DNA of 51,700 nucleotides. Origin: a virus. The translations under genes and the position numbers were made by a program. The notes beneath the pieces are model-generated. The model searched no databases. It was not told where the DNA came from and worked only from the letters and a program-made list of their open reading frames with translations. Shown one piece after another: positions 6,330 to 14,044 of this stretch (its first letter is position 1; each line of letters opens with the position of its first letter). Location: the IMG/VR virus record IMGVR_UViG_3300021963_000175, positions 1-51,700 of that record, one strand, 5' to 3'.

Positions 6330-6369
6330 AAAAGTGTGGTGGGCCAAATTACTTAATTGACCCACCACT
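6327..6369 (-). terminator. Intrinsic terminator
   Basis: On the minus strand GTGGTGGGTCAA pairs with TTGGCCCACCAC (one G-U pair, arms 58-69 and 37-48 of 6300), followed by ACTTTTTT. The U-run then merges with the next promoter. Confidence 0.85.
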
Positions 6370-6388
6370 ATAAGATAAAAAAGATATT

Positions 6389-6643
6389 TTAATTATTTTC
6401 TGTTTTAGATATAGTCCAACTCTCTTTAATTCTACTTTTTCCTAACCTGTCCAGAATCTTTTTCACATCACTCCATGATATTTTCCCATCCATTATATCT
6501 ATTTTACCTACAGTTCTACAAAATGCTTGAAACCTATTTTTATACTCCTCATAGTCATTTAATTGAACTTGATATAAACTTTGATATACTGTGTCATATT
6601 GATTCAGGAATTTAATTACTGTTTTAGTTTGTTGACTCATCAT
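6389..6643 (-). CDS. Unknown 84-residue protein
   Basis: The likely start is the MM pair at 6643/6640 (MMSQQTKTVIKFLNQYDTVY), overlapping the end of the 292-residue gene. The C-terminal half (SWSDVKKILDRLGKSRIKES) contains the KKILD that arises from an in-frame copy of the recurrent 15-nt element at 6451. It is cotranscribed with the 6624-7502 gene. No family is recognised. Confidence 0.65.
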   Translation of the reverse strand: MMSQQTKTVIKFLNQYDTVYQSLYQVQLNDYEEYKNRFQAFCRTVGKIDIMDGKISWSDVKKILDRLGKSRIKESWTISKTENN

Positions 6644-7502
6644 AATACTTAGAAAAATCATTAATTAAATTTGAATCAATAATTCTAACATCTCTAGCAA
6701 TTGGATCATCATTTTCTCTCAAATAACTTTCAATCAACTGATGAACATAAGTAACTTTAGATCTAAATGGTGATATTAGAGGTGTATTTGAGTCAGTACT
6801 ATATGTTGATATAGTATATGTTTTTCCACCTGGATTGAGTTGGAATTTAACCTTACCTCTCAAATACACACTGTCTGATAATTTATAATTAAAATTCAAA
6901 TAATTACTTACAGTGAATCCACTTGATGTTAATTCTTTAGTTCTTTTTTCCAAGTATTGATTCCTAATTTCATTAGCCAAACTAGTATATTTTTTTAGTT
7001 CTTCATCACCAGTTTGTCTAATATTTTTTTCTTTTTCTTCAAGGAAGAAATTTAGTAGTTCTTGATAGAACTGGGATTGGTAATAAATTTGTTCTGCTAT
7101 ATCTAGTTTTAAACGGTTAGTATTTAGGAAAAATTCAATATCATCATTATCATTATTAAACATATCAACTGTAATTCTTTCACTTTCATATGTTAGGTAA
7201 GATACTTGACTTATCTCATTTGTACTAGTATTTGTTACATTCTTTTTATTTAGTTTAATTGTAATTTCTTTATTTGACCAATAACCAGCTTCTTTATCTT
7301 TGGAAAGATATATTCTTTGGTTATGTATGTCATAAACAACATATAATTCTTTAGGTATGTCAAAATTACTTCTAAACACCTCATCCATTTTATCAGTTGT
7401 ACTTTTATTCCAACAAACTAAATCTGTTTTGTTTTGTTCTTCAATTTCAAAAACTTGGAGTTTCAACTCAGCCCACTTCTTAAAATAATCTATCTTTTTC
7501 AT
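6624..7502 (-). CDS. Unknown 292-residue protein of the MoxR-VWA block
   Basis: An N-terminal segment is followed by beta-rich parts (residues about 55-120), a long charged helix with coiled-coil character (about 140-195, EEKEKNIRQTGDEELKKYTS) and a beta-rich C-terminal third containing KFQLNPGGKTYTISTYSTDS. There is no signal peptide or membrane segment. The gene has its own promoter and lies just downstream of three larger genes that include a MoxR-type ATPase and a VWA protein, so it may be an accessory or substrate of that system. No family is recognised. Confidence 0.75.
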   Translation of the reverse strand: MKKIDYFKKWAELKLQVFEIEEQNKTDLVCWNKSTTDKMDEVFRSNFDIPKELYVVYDIHNQRIYLSKDKEAGYWSNKEITIKLNKKNVTNTSTNEISQVSYLTYESERITVDMFNNDNDDIEFFLNTNRLKLDIAEQIYYQSQFYQELLNFFLEEKEKNIRQTGDEELKKYTSLANEIRNQYLEKRTKELTSSGFTVSNYLNFNYKLSDSVYLRGKVKFQLNPGGKTYTISTYSTDSNTPLISPFRSKVTYVHQLIESYLRENDDPIARDVRIIDSNLINDFSKYYDESTN

Positions 7503-7508
7503 CTTTTT

Positions 7509-7531
7509 CTTATTTAATATAATATAATAAA
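7509..7531 (-). promoter_or_regulatory. Phage promoter-like motif, relaxed form
   Basis: The minus strand has TTTTATTATATTATATTAAA before the gene at 7502. It keeps the TTATTATATTA core but not the TAGTATAAG part. Confidence 0.6.
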
Positions 7532-7563
7532 AGAAGGTGGGCTCTCAAAACTCGAGGCCCACC
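7528..7563 (-). terminator. Intrinsic terminator
   Basis: On the minus strand GGTGGGC (57-63) pairs with GCCCACC (36-42), with an inner CTC/GAG helix, followed by TTCTTTTATT. The terminal U-run is shared with the next promoter. Confidence 0.75.
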
Positions 7564-7574
7564 CACAACTATGA

Positions 7575-8660
7575 TTAACTATTCAACTGCAAACTCACCA
7601 CTTTAATATTAGAATTAGTAAAGTACTGTTTATTAATCTCATCAATCATCATTTTATCAATGATTAATTTGATTTCATCAGAACTATTCATATTCATTAA
7701 CTTTGGGATAAGATACTTATAGTTGTCATTTGATATGTCATGAACATGTTTATAACGTTTAATAAAACTGTTTATAGACACAGTATATCTACTCTTATTC
7801 AATCCATGTTTTTGATAATAATGTTTGAATATTAAACTAATAAGTGGTTCATTTCCTTCAGGTACTAAACAATTACTTAGTACTTCCAAACCCATCAAAG
7901 CATTATCTTTATCACCTGATGAAACCATAGATATCAAATTTTCATAAGTATCCAAATCTAAACTAGCATTATCAGCATCAGCTTCCCTAAAAAACTCAGT
8001 CAATAAAATTCCTTTACTATTATCTTTAGTTAGACATTCAATATTCTTGAAAAAATCCTCCCAACGGTCATTAGTTTTGATATGTCTGTTTTCACCCCAA
8101 CCCCAAATTCTATACATTCCTTCAACTTCATAGAATGTTTCAATTTTACAATTACCAAAACCTGAATCAATGGCAGCTAAGTCACTACGTTCTTTTTTTA
8201 CTTTCTCAAAACTATTAGATGAAGAAATAATAACTTCATTACATTGGTATAATGCTTGGGCCTTTTTCACATATTCTTGATCAAATGGTGATTTAGAAAG
8301 ATTACTTGTATTACTGTTAACTAATGAAATTGGAGCAATCAAACAATATATAGGTTTATCACTAAAATCAGTTTGAAACAAACCATCATCAATAATAAAT
8401 TTATCAGCTTCTTCAATTTTACGTACTCGTTTAATTTTCATCTCATCAGTGACAAGTCTCATTTTGTCACGAGTAATTGAACCTTTACTAAACCAAACTT
8501 TATCACATCTTTCTACTTTGTTTGTTTTAGTACCTGCTAATAATGAATTAATTGCTTTTTGATCTTCTAAAGTTACACAACCTTTAAGTTCAACCCAACT
8601 TGAAATTTGAATTCGTGGACCATTAGTGTAGGCAGTTGTTGAAAAATAATTTTTAATCAT
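7575..8660 (-). CDS. Unknown 361-residue protein of the MoxR-VWA block
   Basis: The N-terminal 200 residues look alpha/beta, with strands such as KPIYCLIAPISLV and EVIISSSNSF. The C-terminal 150 residues look like helical repeats (GDKDNALMGLEVLSNCLVPE and FIKRYKHVHDISNDNYKYLI). It is monocistronic, with a promoter 22 nt upstream and a terminator after the stop. It lies between the MoxR-type ATPase gene and the 292-residue gene, so it may be a partner or target adaptor of the ATPase. The family is not recognised. Confidence 0.75.
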   Translation of the reverse strand: MIKNYFSTTAYTNGPRIQISSWVELKGCVTLEDQKAINSLLAGTKTNKVERCDKVWFSKGSITRDKMRLVTDEMKIKRVRKIEEADKFIIDDGLFQTDFSDKPIYCLIAPISLVNSNTSNLSKSPFDQEYVKKAQALYQCNEVIISSSNSFEKVKKERSDLAAIDSGFGNCKIETFYEVEGMYRIWGWGENRHIKTNDRWEDFFKNIECLTKDNSKGILLTEFFREADADNASLDLDTYENLISMVSSGDKDNALMGLEVLSNCLVPEGNEPLISLIFKHYYQKHGLNKSRYTVSINSFIKRYKHVHDISNDNYKYLIPKLMNMNSSDEIKLIIDKMMIDEINKQYFTNSNIKVVSLQLNS

Positions 8661-8681
8661 AGTCTTTTTTTTATCTCTTTT

Positions 8682-8700
8682 ACTCTTATAATATAATAAA
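8682..8700 (-). promoter_or_regulatory. Phage promoter-like motif, relaxed form
   Basis: The minus strand has TTTATTATATTATAAGAGTA upstream of the 361-residue gene. Confidence 0.6.
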
Positions 8701-8725
8701 GAGGGGTTGGTTACCCAAACCCCCC
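8696..8725 (-). terminator. Intrinsic terminator
   Basis: On the minus strand GGGGTTTGG-GTAA-CCAACCCC is followed by TCTTTATT. It ends the MoxR-type gene and abuts the next promoter. Confidence 0.8.
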
Positions 8726-8742
8726 TTTTATCACTTAACTCC

Positions 8743-9912
8743 TTATTTTAGAATATACTTAACCAAATCTTTGTTTAATGCAAGTGTTGAGAACTTTTTC
8801 TGATCAGAACCATAAATTGATTTAACCAAATGGTATTTCAAATCATTGTTCAAAATATCTTCAGTTACAATCTTTCCAATACGATCAATCAATGATTTTT
8901 CAATTTTATTATCTTTGGCAAAATATACTACATTGTTAATCAATCGAGTAGTCAATGTTGAGGCAATATCAGCTCTGTAATTATCACCAGTGCCAACATT
9001 TGATTTGAGTGCTCTAATTGCACTTTCTTCATTTTCATCAAACAACACTTTTCTAACATCAACCAATTTGTCCAATTTATTATTAATAAACATTGAGAAC
9101 ATACTAGCAAATTCAGGACCAACTGAACCTTCTCCAATCATTTGGATCAAACCCAAACTATTTTCAAATGATTCAATACTAGAAATACTATTAAAAAACA
9201 TTACAATACTCCTTGAATTGACTTTCTTAGAAACTAGTTCTGGATGCATCAATAAGAAGTTAATACATCTACTATCAATGTGATTCTCTTCGGCCCAACG
9301 TGCCCAACATTCAACATCAAATCTCAAATCAACTGAAATGAAACGTGTCTTTTGAGCTGCGTCAATACTATTTACAATATAATCATCTGTGTCTGGATTA
9401 CTTGTTAGAATAATATGCCAGTTTTTAGGTAGTGACCAACTAATATATTGTTGTCTATCTACTAGTTCCATTACAGCTTGAATGAACCTCATATCAGCTC
9501 TATTCCAGTCATCCAGAAGTAAAATACCTCCTTCTTCTTTACCAGCGATCCATTCAGGTGGACAATAACTCATCCTATTATTACCTGTTGGTTTAAAACC
9601 ACTTTGGCGAGCATCATCAATGACATTCTCATCTACATACTTTGTTTCTTTTCCATTTGTAACTTCAAATTGACGGATTGGAAAACCAACCAAATCACCT
9701 AATTCTTCAATTTGGGCGAGGTTCAGTTTAACAAAATTCAAATTTGTTTCTTGAGCCAGTTGTAGGATAGAACTTGTTTTACCAATTCCTGATTCACCTA
9801 CTACTTCAATTGCTACTGGTGTTTTACCATGTTCTTGAATGTACTGGTTGTTGTTAATAATGTGGGTTAGAAACCCTTTCAATTCATTTGAGTTAAGTGA
9901 TACTTTTTGCAT
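8743..9912 (-). CDS. MoxR-type AAA+ ATPase
   Basis: The 389-residue protein has a Walker A motif GESGIGKT at residues 39-46, a Walker B segment GGILLLDDWNRAD around 129-141 and the sensor-1-like HIILTSNPDTDDYIV. This arrangement is that of MoxR/RavA-type AAA+ proteins, chaperone-like ATPases that usually work with a von Willebrand factor A protein on metal insertion, complex assembly or remodelling. The gene just upstream encodes such a VWA protein, which supports the pairing. Both genes carry their own promoter and terminator. The protein lacks a signal peptide and should act in the cytoplasm. The substrate is unknown. Confidence 0.85.
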   Translation of the reverse strand: MQKVSLNSNELKGFLTHIINNNQYIQEHGKTPVAIEVVGESGIGKTSSILQLAQETNLNFVKLNLAQIEELGDLVGFPIRQFEVTNGKETKYVDENVIDDARQSGFKPTGNNRMSYCPPEWIAGKEEGGILLLDDWNRADMRFIQAVMELVDRQQYISWSLPKNWHIILTSNPDTDDYIVNSIDAAQKTRFISVDLRFDVECWARWAEENHIDSRCINFLLMHPELVSKKVNSRSIVMFFNSISSIESFENSLGLIQMIGEGSVGPEFASMFSMFINNKLDKLVDVRKVLFDENEESAIRALKSNVGTGDNYRADIASTLTTRLINNVVYFAKDNKIEKSLIDRIGKIVTEDILNNDLKYHLVKSIYGSDQKKFSTLALNKDLVKYILK

Positions 9913-9952
9913 AATCTTTATTTTTATTTATCTTCTTTTTTTTCTCTTTATC

Positions 9953-9970
9953 TTTAATAATATAATAAAC
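9953..9970 (-). promoter_or_regulatory. Phage promoter-like motif, relaxed form
   Basis: The minus strand has TTTATTATATTATTAAAG about 40 nt before the MoxR-type gene. Confidence 0.55.
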
Positions 9971-9977
9971 TCTTTGT

Positions 9978-10013
9978 GTTAAAACAAGGGGAAGTAATTC
10001 TTAAATTACTTCC
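9978..10013 (-). terminator. Intrinsic terminator overlapping a stop codon
   Basis: On the minus strand a perfect 10-bp stem GGAAGTAATT/AATTACTTCC (loop TAAG) is followed by CCTTGTTTTAAC. The upstream arm encodes the last codons of the VWA protein. Confidence 0.8.
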
Positions 10014-11320
10014 ATTTGAACTTGTTTGCCTGGTAATATGTCACCATAACCCCTTCTATTTCTTGTCAATACCCATAACATGTTTTTTCTAGGCTTGACA
10101 CTTGGTGCTGGACACTCCCCATCTGTAAAATAAACCATACAATTATATTTCTGTTGGTTTTTATTAAAATACTCAACAGCTGGAGTGAAATTAGTTCCTC
10201 CACCTCCATAAACAATATTGATGAATTTACCTTTATATTCTTCAACATGGTCCACATCTGCATCACAATGTAACAATGTGATATCAGTTCCTGCTTTATG
10301 AATCAATTTAATTTGAGCCATAAAGTTAGCCATTTCTTCTGTAGATACAGAACCACTTGTATCAATAGCAACCAACATATTTTTCCTAGGTTTGATTTTC
10401 AAAGCTGGGTTACCATTAAATCTGATATTTGGTTTGTGACGTGTCTTTTTAGTTTCGATTTTATTAGAACTACTTACAAAATTCCTTAAATAAGCCTTCC
10501 AATCAATAACTGGTTTAACTTCTTTAAATAGTTCTTCAAGCATTTGTTGTAAAGCAGCTGGTAAATTTCCTCTACTATTACTTCCTTTACGATCCAATTG
10601 AGTCACTACTTCTTTTAATTGATGTTCAATTTGGTTCTTAATAATTTTCTTATCTGCTTCACTTAGTTCTGATATTTCTTTCCATGTACCATGGTCATCA
10701 ATCATTCCATCTGTAAAGTCACTATCACCTTCCATCATACCTTTTAGTTTCTGTTGTGACTCATTCAATCCAGATCCACTATTACCATTTCCATTTCCAC
10801 CATTTCCATCAATTTCTCCTCCATCACCTTCATTATCCCCACTACTATTTCCACCATTACTTGGTCCATTACTATTTCCATTTTGACCTGATGGATTCAT
10901 ATTTTTATATTCCTTCATCAATGTGTCATAATATTCTTTAGTACCAGCTTTTTCAGGTAAGTTAAAATCAGGAAATGATGAAGGTAACAATGCTCCTTCT
11001 GGTAAGTGTTTTTCATCAATGTATTGATTAATTTCAATATCAGCAGCTATATTAACCATTCGTTGATTTTCATAATGGTCATAATTGTACAGGTGATGAA
11101 ATGCTATATGAAGCAATTCATGTTTCAACAAACCATATTGATGGTCATAACTTAGACTATTATAAAAGTCAGGATTGAATTCCAAATTCAAATTATACCC
11201 TGCTTTTCTAACACAAGCTGTATCAATATTCTTATTTTCTAATTTGTTCAGTTGTAATAACATCAAACCATAAAATGGTTCTTTTAACATCAATTCTTTT
11301 GTAACTTTTGAAATATCCAT
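10001..11320 (-). CDS. VWA domain protein with N-terminal metallopeptidase-like domain
   Basis: The 439-residue protein starts with a putative zinc metallopeptidase domain of the DUF2201 type: HELLH at residues 67-71, followed by a VNIAADIEINQYI helix that supplies further ligands in that family. A Gly/Asn/Ser-rich linker occupies about residues 143-190. The C-terminal third is a von Willebrand A domain with the MIDAS motif DTSGS (near residue 318), a later Thr in GGGGTNFTP and the Asp of YFTDGEC. This fusion is the usual partner of MoxR-type ATPases, which here is the next gene. The pair probably remodels or processes a protein complex in the cytoplasm; the target is unknown. Confidence 0.85.
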   Translation of the reverse strand: MDISKVTKELMLKEPFYGLMLLQLNKLENKNIDTACVRKAGYNLNLEFNPDFYNSLSYDHQYGLLKHELLHIAFHHLYNYDHYENQRMVNIAADIEINQYIDEKHLPEGALLPSSFPDFNLPEKAGTKEYYDTLMKEYKNMNPSGQNGNSNGPSNGGNSSGDNEGDGGEIDGNGGNGNGNSGSGLNESQQKLKGMMEGDSDFTDGMIDDHGTWKEISELSEADKKIIKNQIEHQLKEVVTQLDRKGSNSRGNLPAALQQMLEELFKEVKPVIDWKAYLRNFVSSSNKIETKKTRHKPNIRFNGNPALKIKPRKNMLVAIDTSGSVSTEEMANFMAQIKLIHKAGTDITLLHCDADVDHVEEYKGKFINIVYGGGGTNFTPAVEYFNKNQQKYNCMVYFTDGECPAPSVKPRKNMLWVLTRNRRGYGDILPGKQVQMEVI

Positions 11321-11333
11321 CTTTTTTTATTTT

Positions 11334-11354
11334 TATTTAATATAATATAATAAA
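11334..11354 (-). promoter_or_regulatory. Phage promoter-like motif, relaxed form
   Basis: The minus strand has TTTATTATATTATATTAAA before the VWA gene, the same variant as at 7509. Confidence 0.6.
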
Positions 11355-11357
11355 CTC

Positions 11358-11377
11358 TTTGTGTAAGGCCTAGTTAA
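11358..11377 (-). repeat. 20-bp repeat spanning a stop codon (copy 2)
   Basis: It is identical to 2092-2111. Here the stop codon used is TAG within the repeat, whereas at 2108 it is TAA. Confidence 0.7.
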
Positions 11378-11825
11378 TAATTTGTGAATAATTTTCTATT
11401 AAACGTTTCAAAGTAGCATATTGACCACTTGATATACGAACATTTTTATATGATTTATCTAGGTATTCATATGCTTTTTCTAATCCACCTATTTCAAAAT
11501 AAGTAATCATATCATTACCTGTCTTTTCAAACATTTGTGGTGAACCAATTGTAGATAATGAACAACCTTTTTCAATTTTTCTACTAAACTCTTTTGTTCC
11601 ACCACTCTTAATTTTCCCTAATGATGAACCAAAACCTGAACGACGTGACATTTTGTTAACATGACTAGCTGTTTTCTTATCAACATGTTCTACTGTGTTA
11701 CCTGTTTTATGATATACAATATCAATTGTACCATAAGCTTCAGTTTCAGAACAATCAACACAATGGTTAAAACCTAATTCTACTCGTTTTGTAGGTAATG
11801 TTTTTGAACAACTTTTACAATTCAT
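11370..11825 (-). CDS. Zinc-ribbon protein
   Basis: The 151-residue protein opens with CKSC (residues 3-6) and CVDC (22-25), a four-Cys zinc ribbon, followed by a basic Ser/Gly/Lys-rich region and a helical C-terminus (GLEKAYEYLDKSYKNVRISS). Such small zinc-ribbon proteins in phages often bind nucleic acid or RNA polymerase, but no family is recognised. It is monocistronic with its own promoter. Confidence 0.75.
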   Translation of the reverse strand: MNCKSCSKTLPTKRVELGFNHCVDCSETEAYGTIDIVYHKTGNTVEHVDKKTASHVNKMSRRSGFGSSLGKIKSGGTKEFSRKIEKGCSLSTIGSPQMFEKTGNDMITYFEIGGLEKAYEYLDKSYKNVRISSGQYATLKRLIENYSQIIN

Positions 11826-11841
11826 CTCTCTTTATTTATTT

Positions 11842-11863
11842 CTTTATACTTTAATATAATAAA
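11842..11863 (-). promoter_or_regulatory. Phage promoter-like motif, relaxed form
   Basis: The minus strand has TTTATTATATTAAAGTATAAAG, close to the strict form, before the zinc-ribbon gene. Confidence 0.65.
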
Positions 11864-11869
11864 GAAGTT

Positions 11870-11906
11870 GTGTGTAAACAAAGAAAGGTAGATTTTTCAA
11901 CCTACC
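11870..11906 (-). terminator. GAAA-tetraloop intrinsic terminator
   Basis: On the minus strand GGTAGGTT-GAAA-AATCTACC forms an 8-bp stem with one G-U pair, followed by TTTCTTTGTTT. It differs by only a few bases from the hairpin at 2662. Confidence 0.8.
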
Positions 11907-11920
11907 AATCTAAAAAATAT

Positions 11921-11958
11921 CCAGAATCCTTTTACTAAACTCTAACAGCTCCAGAATC
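11921..11958 (-). repeat. Two copies of the AAAAAGATTCTGGA element
   Basis: CCAGAATC occurs at 11921 (after a stop codon) and at 11951 (inside the end of the 52-residue gene, where it encodes KDSG). The 30-nt spacing resembles the pairs at 619/652 and 2710/2741. Confidence 0.65.
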
Positions 11959-12093
11959 TTTTTCTAAAATTTCTTTAACCCAATTAATAGCTTCTTGTTC
12001 TGTGTTGAATTGAGCTGCTATAATTCCTTGAGTTTGATCCCAAACTCTCCAAACACGATTGTTATTTACAATAGATACTCTAATATGGTACAT
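11935..12093 (-). CDS. 52-residue protein, unknown
   Basis: The frame begins MYHIRVSIVNNNRVWRVWDQ and ends in a helix and a short SGAVRV tail. The beta-beta-alpha order suggests a compact fold. It lies 49 nt after the stop of the gene at 12143, without an obvious promoter, so it is probably the end of the operon starting at 13957. Confidence 0.6.
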   Translation of the reverse strand: MYHIRVSIVNNNRVWRVWDQTQGIIAAQFNTEQEAINWVKEILEKDSGAVRV

Positions 12094-12142
12094 TTGATTT
12101 ACTTATACATATAAGATATTTTCAAAATGTAATGTTAATTTT

Positions 12143-12340
12143 TTATATAAATGACTCACCCCACTCATCATCAATAAGCTCATTTTTATTCCAACCTGCT
12201 TCATTAATAGCTTTATATTCATCAGGTGCCATACCTTTCATTATCATATACATTTCAAAATCAATGTCAAGTAATCTCCACTTATCATTCCACTCCCTAA
12301 TCCACATTTGTCTATGTTGTTCAAATTCTTGTTGTGTCAT
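12143..12340 (-). CDS. Small helical protein, unknown
   Basis: The 65-residue product is helical, with many Trp and Met residues (HRQMWIREWNDKWRLLDIDF). The start overlaps the upstream stop by four bases (ATGA), so it is translationally coupled. Confidence 0.7.
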   Translation of the reverse strand: MTQQEFEQHRQMWIREWNDKWRLLDIDFEMYMIMKGMAPDEYKAINEAGWNKNELIDDEWGESFI

Positions 12341-12684
12341 AATTTAAATAATTCATAATTACTATTTTGTGTTTTGAATTTAATATAATCCTCTCGCTCC
12401 TCTATGATTTCTGTAACAGAAGTTGTTTGCCAAGTAAAAAATTGGTTAAATGGAGACATAATTAATGAACGACCAATAGCAGGTTCATCATGTTTTGCTT
12501 TAAAACGACCTTCATCATTCCATTCTAACCATTTTATTTCTTTAGATTGATTAGTTAGTCCATCATGTTCACGAACTAATTTCCAATTAAATTCGTTTTC
12601 AATTACTCCTTGTTCAACAGCAATCTTCAATACATTATCTTCCGTTAATGTCATTGGTATCTTATCTTGTTTAATCTTGCTCAT
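12337..12684 (-). CDS. Conserved small protein of Bacteroidota phages
   Basis: The 115-residue product contains IKWLEWNDEGRFKAKHDEPA, then GRSLIMSPFNQFFTWQTTSV and a C-terminal FKTQNSNYELF. I recognise this combination from conserved hypothetical proteins of flavobacterial phages and prophages. Function unknown. Start and stop both overlap neighbours by four bases. Confidence 0.75.
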   Translation of the reverse strand: MSKIKQDKIPMTLTEDNVLKIAVEQGVIENEFNWKLVREHDGLTNQSKEIKWLEWNDEGRFKAKHDEPAIGRSLIMSPFNQFFTWQTTSVTEIIEEREDYIKFKTQNSNYELFKL

Positions 12685-12962
12685 ATAGTTTTATGTTTGT
12701 CTTTTTTAAATAAAAATTTAAAGCATCCTTTCCAAATTAACAATCTACATATCCATTTAGGTAACCAACCTGCCATATAAGGTTCAGTTTTAATTAACTC
12801 ATAACTACCATGAATTAATCCATTTTCCCATCCTGCTTCAGTTAAACTGAATTCAATAGTTGCGCTGTCCCATCTAGCTCTAAAATAGAAATAATATCCT
12901 AGAAACCAACCTTCTGATTGAACGGGGCAGTTGCCTGATGGTTTGTATTTCCACTTAATCAT
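12681..12962 (-). CDS. Conserved small protein (SGNCPVQSEG family)
   Basis: The 93-residue product begins MIKWKYKPSGNCPVQSEGWF and continues with FYFRARWDSATIEFS, a signature shared with many uncharacterised phage and Bacteroidota proteins. The C-terminus is basic and Trp/Phe-rich. It is coupled to both neighbours in the operon from 13957. Confidence 0.75.
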   Translation of the reverse strand: MIKWKYKPSGNCPVQSEGWFLGYYFYFRARWDSATIEFSLTEAGWENGLIHGSYELIKTEPYMAGWLPKWICRLLIWKGCFKFLFKKDKHKTI

Positions 12963-12963
12963 A

Positions 12964-13662
12964 TTAATCCATTTCTTTATTATATCCTAAGTTTAATTCC
13001 TGAGCTTGTTTGGTTAGAAAGTCTAATTGCTTTTCTCGATTTTCTTTTTCAGTTTCTAGTTTCTCTAGTTGTTTTTCAAATCGCTCAATACTACCCCAAA
13101 TAATACTAGCTTTAGAGTCTAGTGTTAATATTTGTTCTACCAATTCTTTTTGTCTGCCTCTACTATAAAAACCATGTTCAATATCATCAGCTAAGTTTTG
13201 TAAATGTTCAGGAGCATGAATTGAAATACGAAGATCATAATCATGCCACTTAGTTTTCCAATCTATAAAGGCAATTCCCTTAGTTAGCTTTCTAAGTAGA
13301 TTGTGTAAGGACCAGTTACGTACTCGAACAATAGACCTATCACTACCAAACACATGTAAGAAACGTAAGAACCATCTTGGACATAGTTTAGGTTTAGCTT
13401 CATAATCCATAGCAAGTACTAATGGGTATAGAGCATTAAAATAATCACCTTCTTCATTCCATAGGTGTGTTCCTAAGTAACCATACTTTTCAAATCCTTT
13501 AGGAAAGAAAATGTATCTGAAGTCATCTAACTCAATATCACGAGTATAAATCATACCCTTACTACGTCCTTTCCAAAACAGGATTGTGTATTTAATATTG
13601 TCTATACGTTCTTCAAATGTTGGTGGTTTGTAAAATTTATTATTTTTGTCTATTTTGCTCAT
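12964..13662 (-). CDS. Unknown 232-residue protein with C-terminal coiled coil
   Basis: The first 165 residues are rich in aromatics and basic residues (FWKGRSKGMIYTRDIELDDF, LCPRWFLRFLHVFGSDRSIV); the last 60 form a charged coiled coil (FEKQLEKLETEKENREKQLD). No signal peptide is seen. It overlaps the upstream gene by 23 bases. No family is recognised. Confidence 0.75.
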   Translation of the reverse strand: MSKIDKNNKFYKPPTFEERIDNIKYTILFWKGRSKGMIYTRDIELDDFRYIFFPKGFEKYGYLGTHLWNEEGDYFNALYPLVLAMDYEAKPKLCPRWFLRFLHVFGSDRSIVRVRNWSLHNLLRKLTKGIAFIDWKTKWHDYDLRISIHAPEHLQNLADDIEHGFYSRGRQKELVEQILTLDSKASIIWGSIERFEKQLEKLETEKENREKQLDFLTKQAQELNLGYNKEMD

Positions 13663-13957
13663 AATTATCTAAATCTTCTTTTAAACGTTCTAAAAATGTT
13701 TGTTCTCCATCATCACCACTTACCAACCAATCTATCCTATGAGCATAGATTTGAGCTTTTCTAAGCAGTTCTACTCCTTCTTTAAATTTTTCAATTATTT
13801 CGTCTGGGTAGTCATGATAGTAAATTCTATCATCCCAAACTTCATGCCATCTATCTTCATCAGCAACTTCTTTTTTATTTCCTTCAATTAGTCTCTCAAT
13901 TGAATCAGCAATATATCCAATTTTATGTTGGTCGTATTCAAAATGTCCTCCACTCAT
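13640..13957 (-). CDS. Conserved MSGGHFEY-family phage protein
   Basis: The 105-residue product begins MSGGHFEYDQHKIGYIADSI and contains RIDWLVSGDDGEQTF, both hallmarks of a widespread uncharacterised family in phages and Bacteroidota. It is helical and acidic and leads the six-gene operon down to 11935. Function unknown. Confidence 0.8.
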   Translation of the reverse strand: MSGGHFEYDQHKIGYIADSIERLIEGNKKEVADEDRWHEVWDDRIYYHDYPDEIIEKFKEGVELLRKAQIYAHRIDWLVSGDDGEQTFLERLKEDLDNYEQNRQK

Positions 13958-13979
13958 AGTATTTTATCTTTTTTATTTT

Positions 13980-14003
13980 CTTTCTTATACTATAATATAA
14001 TTA
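13980..14003 (-). promoter_or_regulatory. Strict phage promoter-like motif
   Basis: The minus strand carries AATTATATTATAGTATAAGA before the gene at 13957. Its upstream flank (GGTAATACAT) matches the promoter at 4018. Confidence 0.75.
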
Positions 14004-14044
14004 AGAATTTATGTATTACCAAAGAAAAGTTATTTAATTTTATA

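Noticed and set aside
10066-10266. Alternative minus-strand frame inside the VWA gene
   Set aside because: It is a shadow of the VWA domain in another frame and has no ribosome site.
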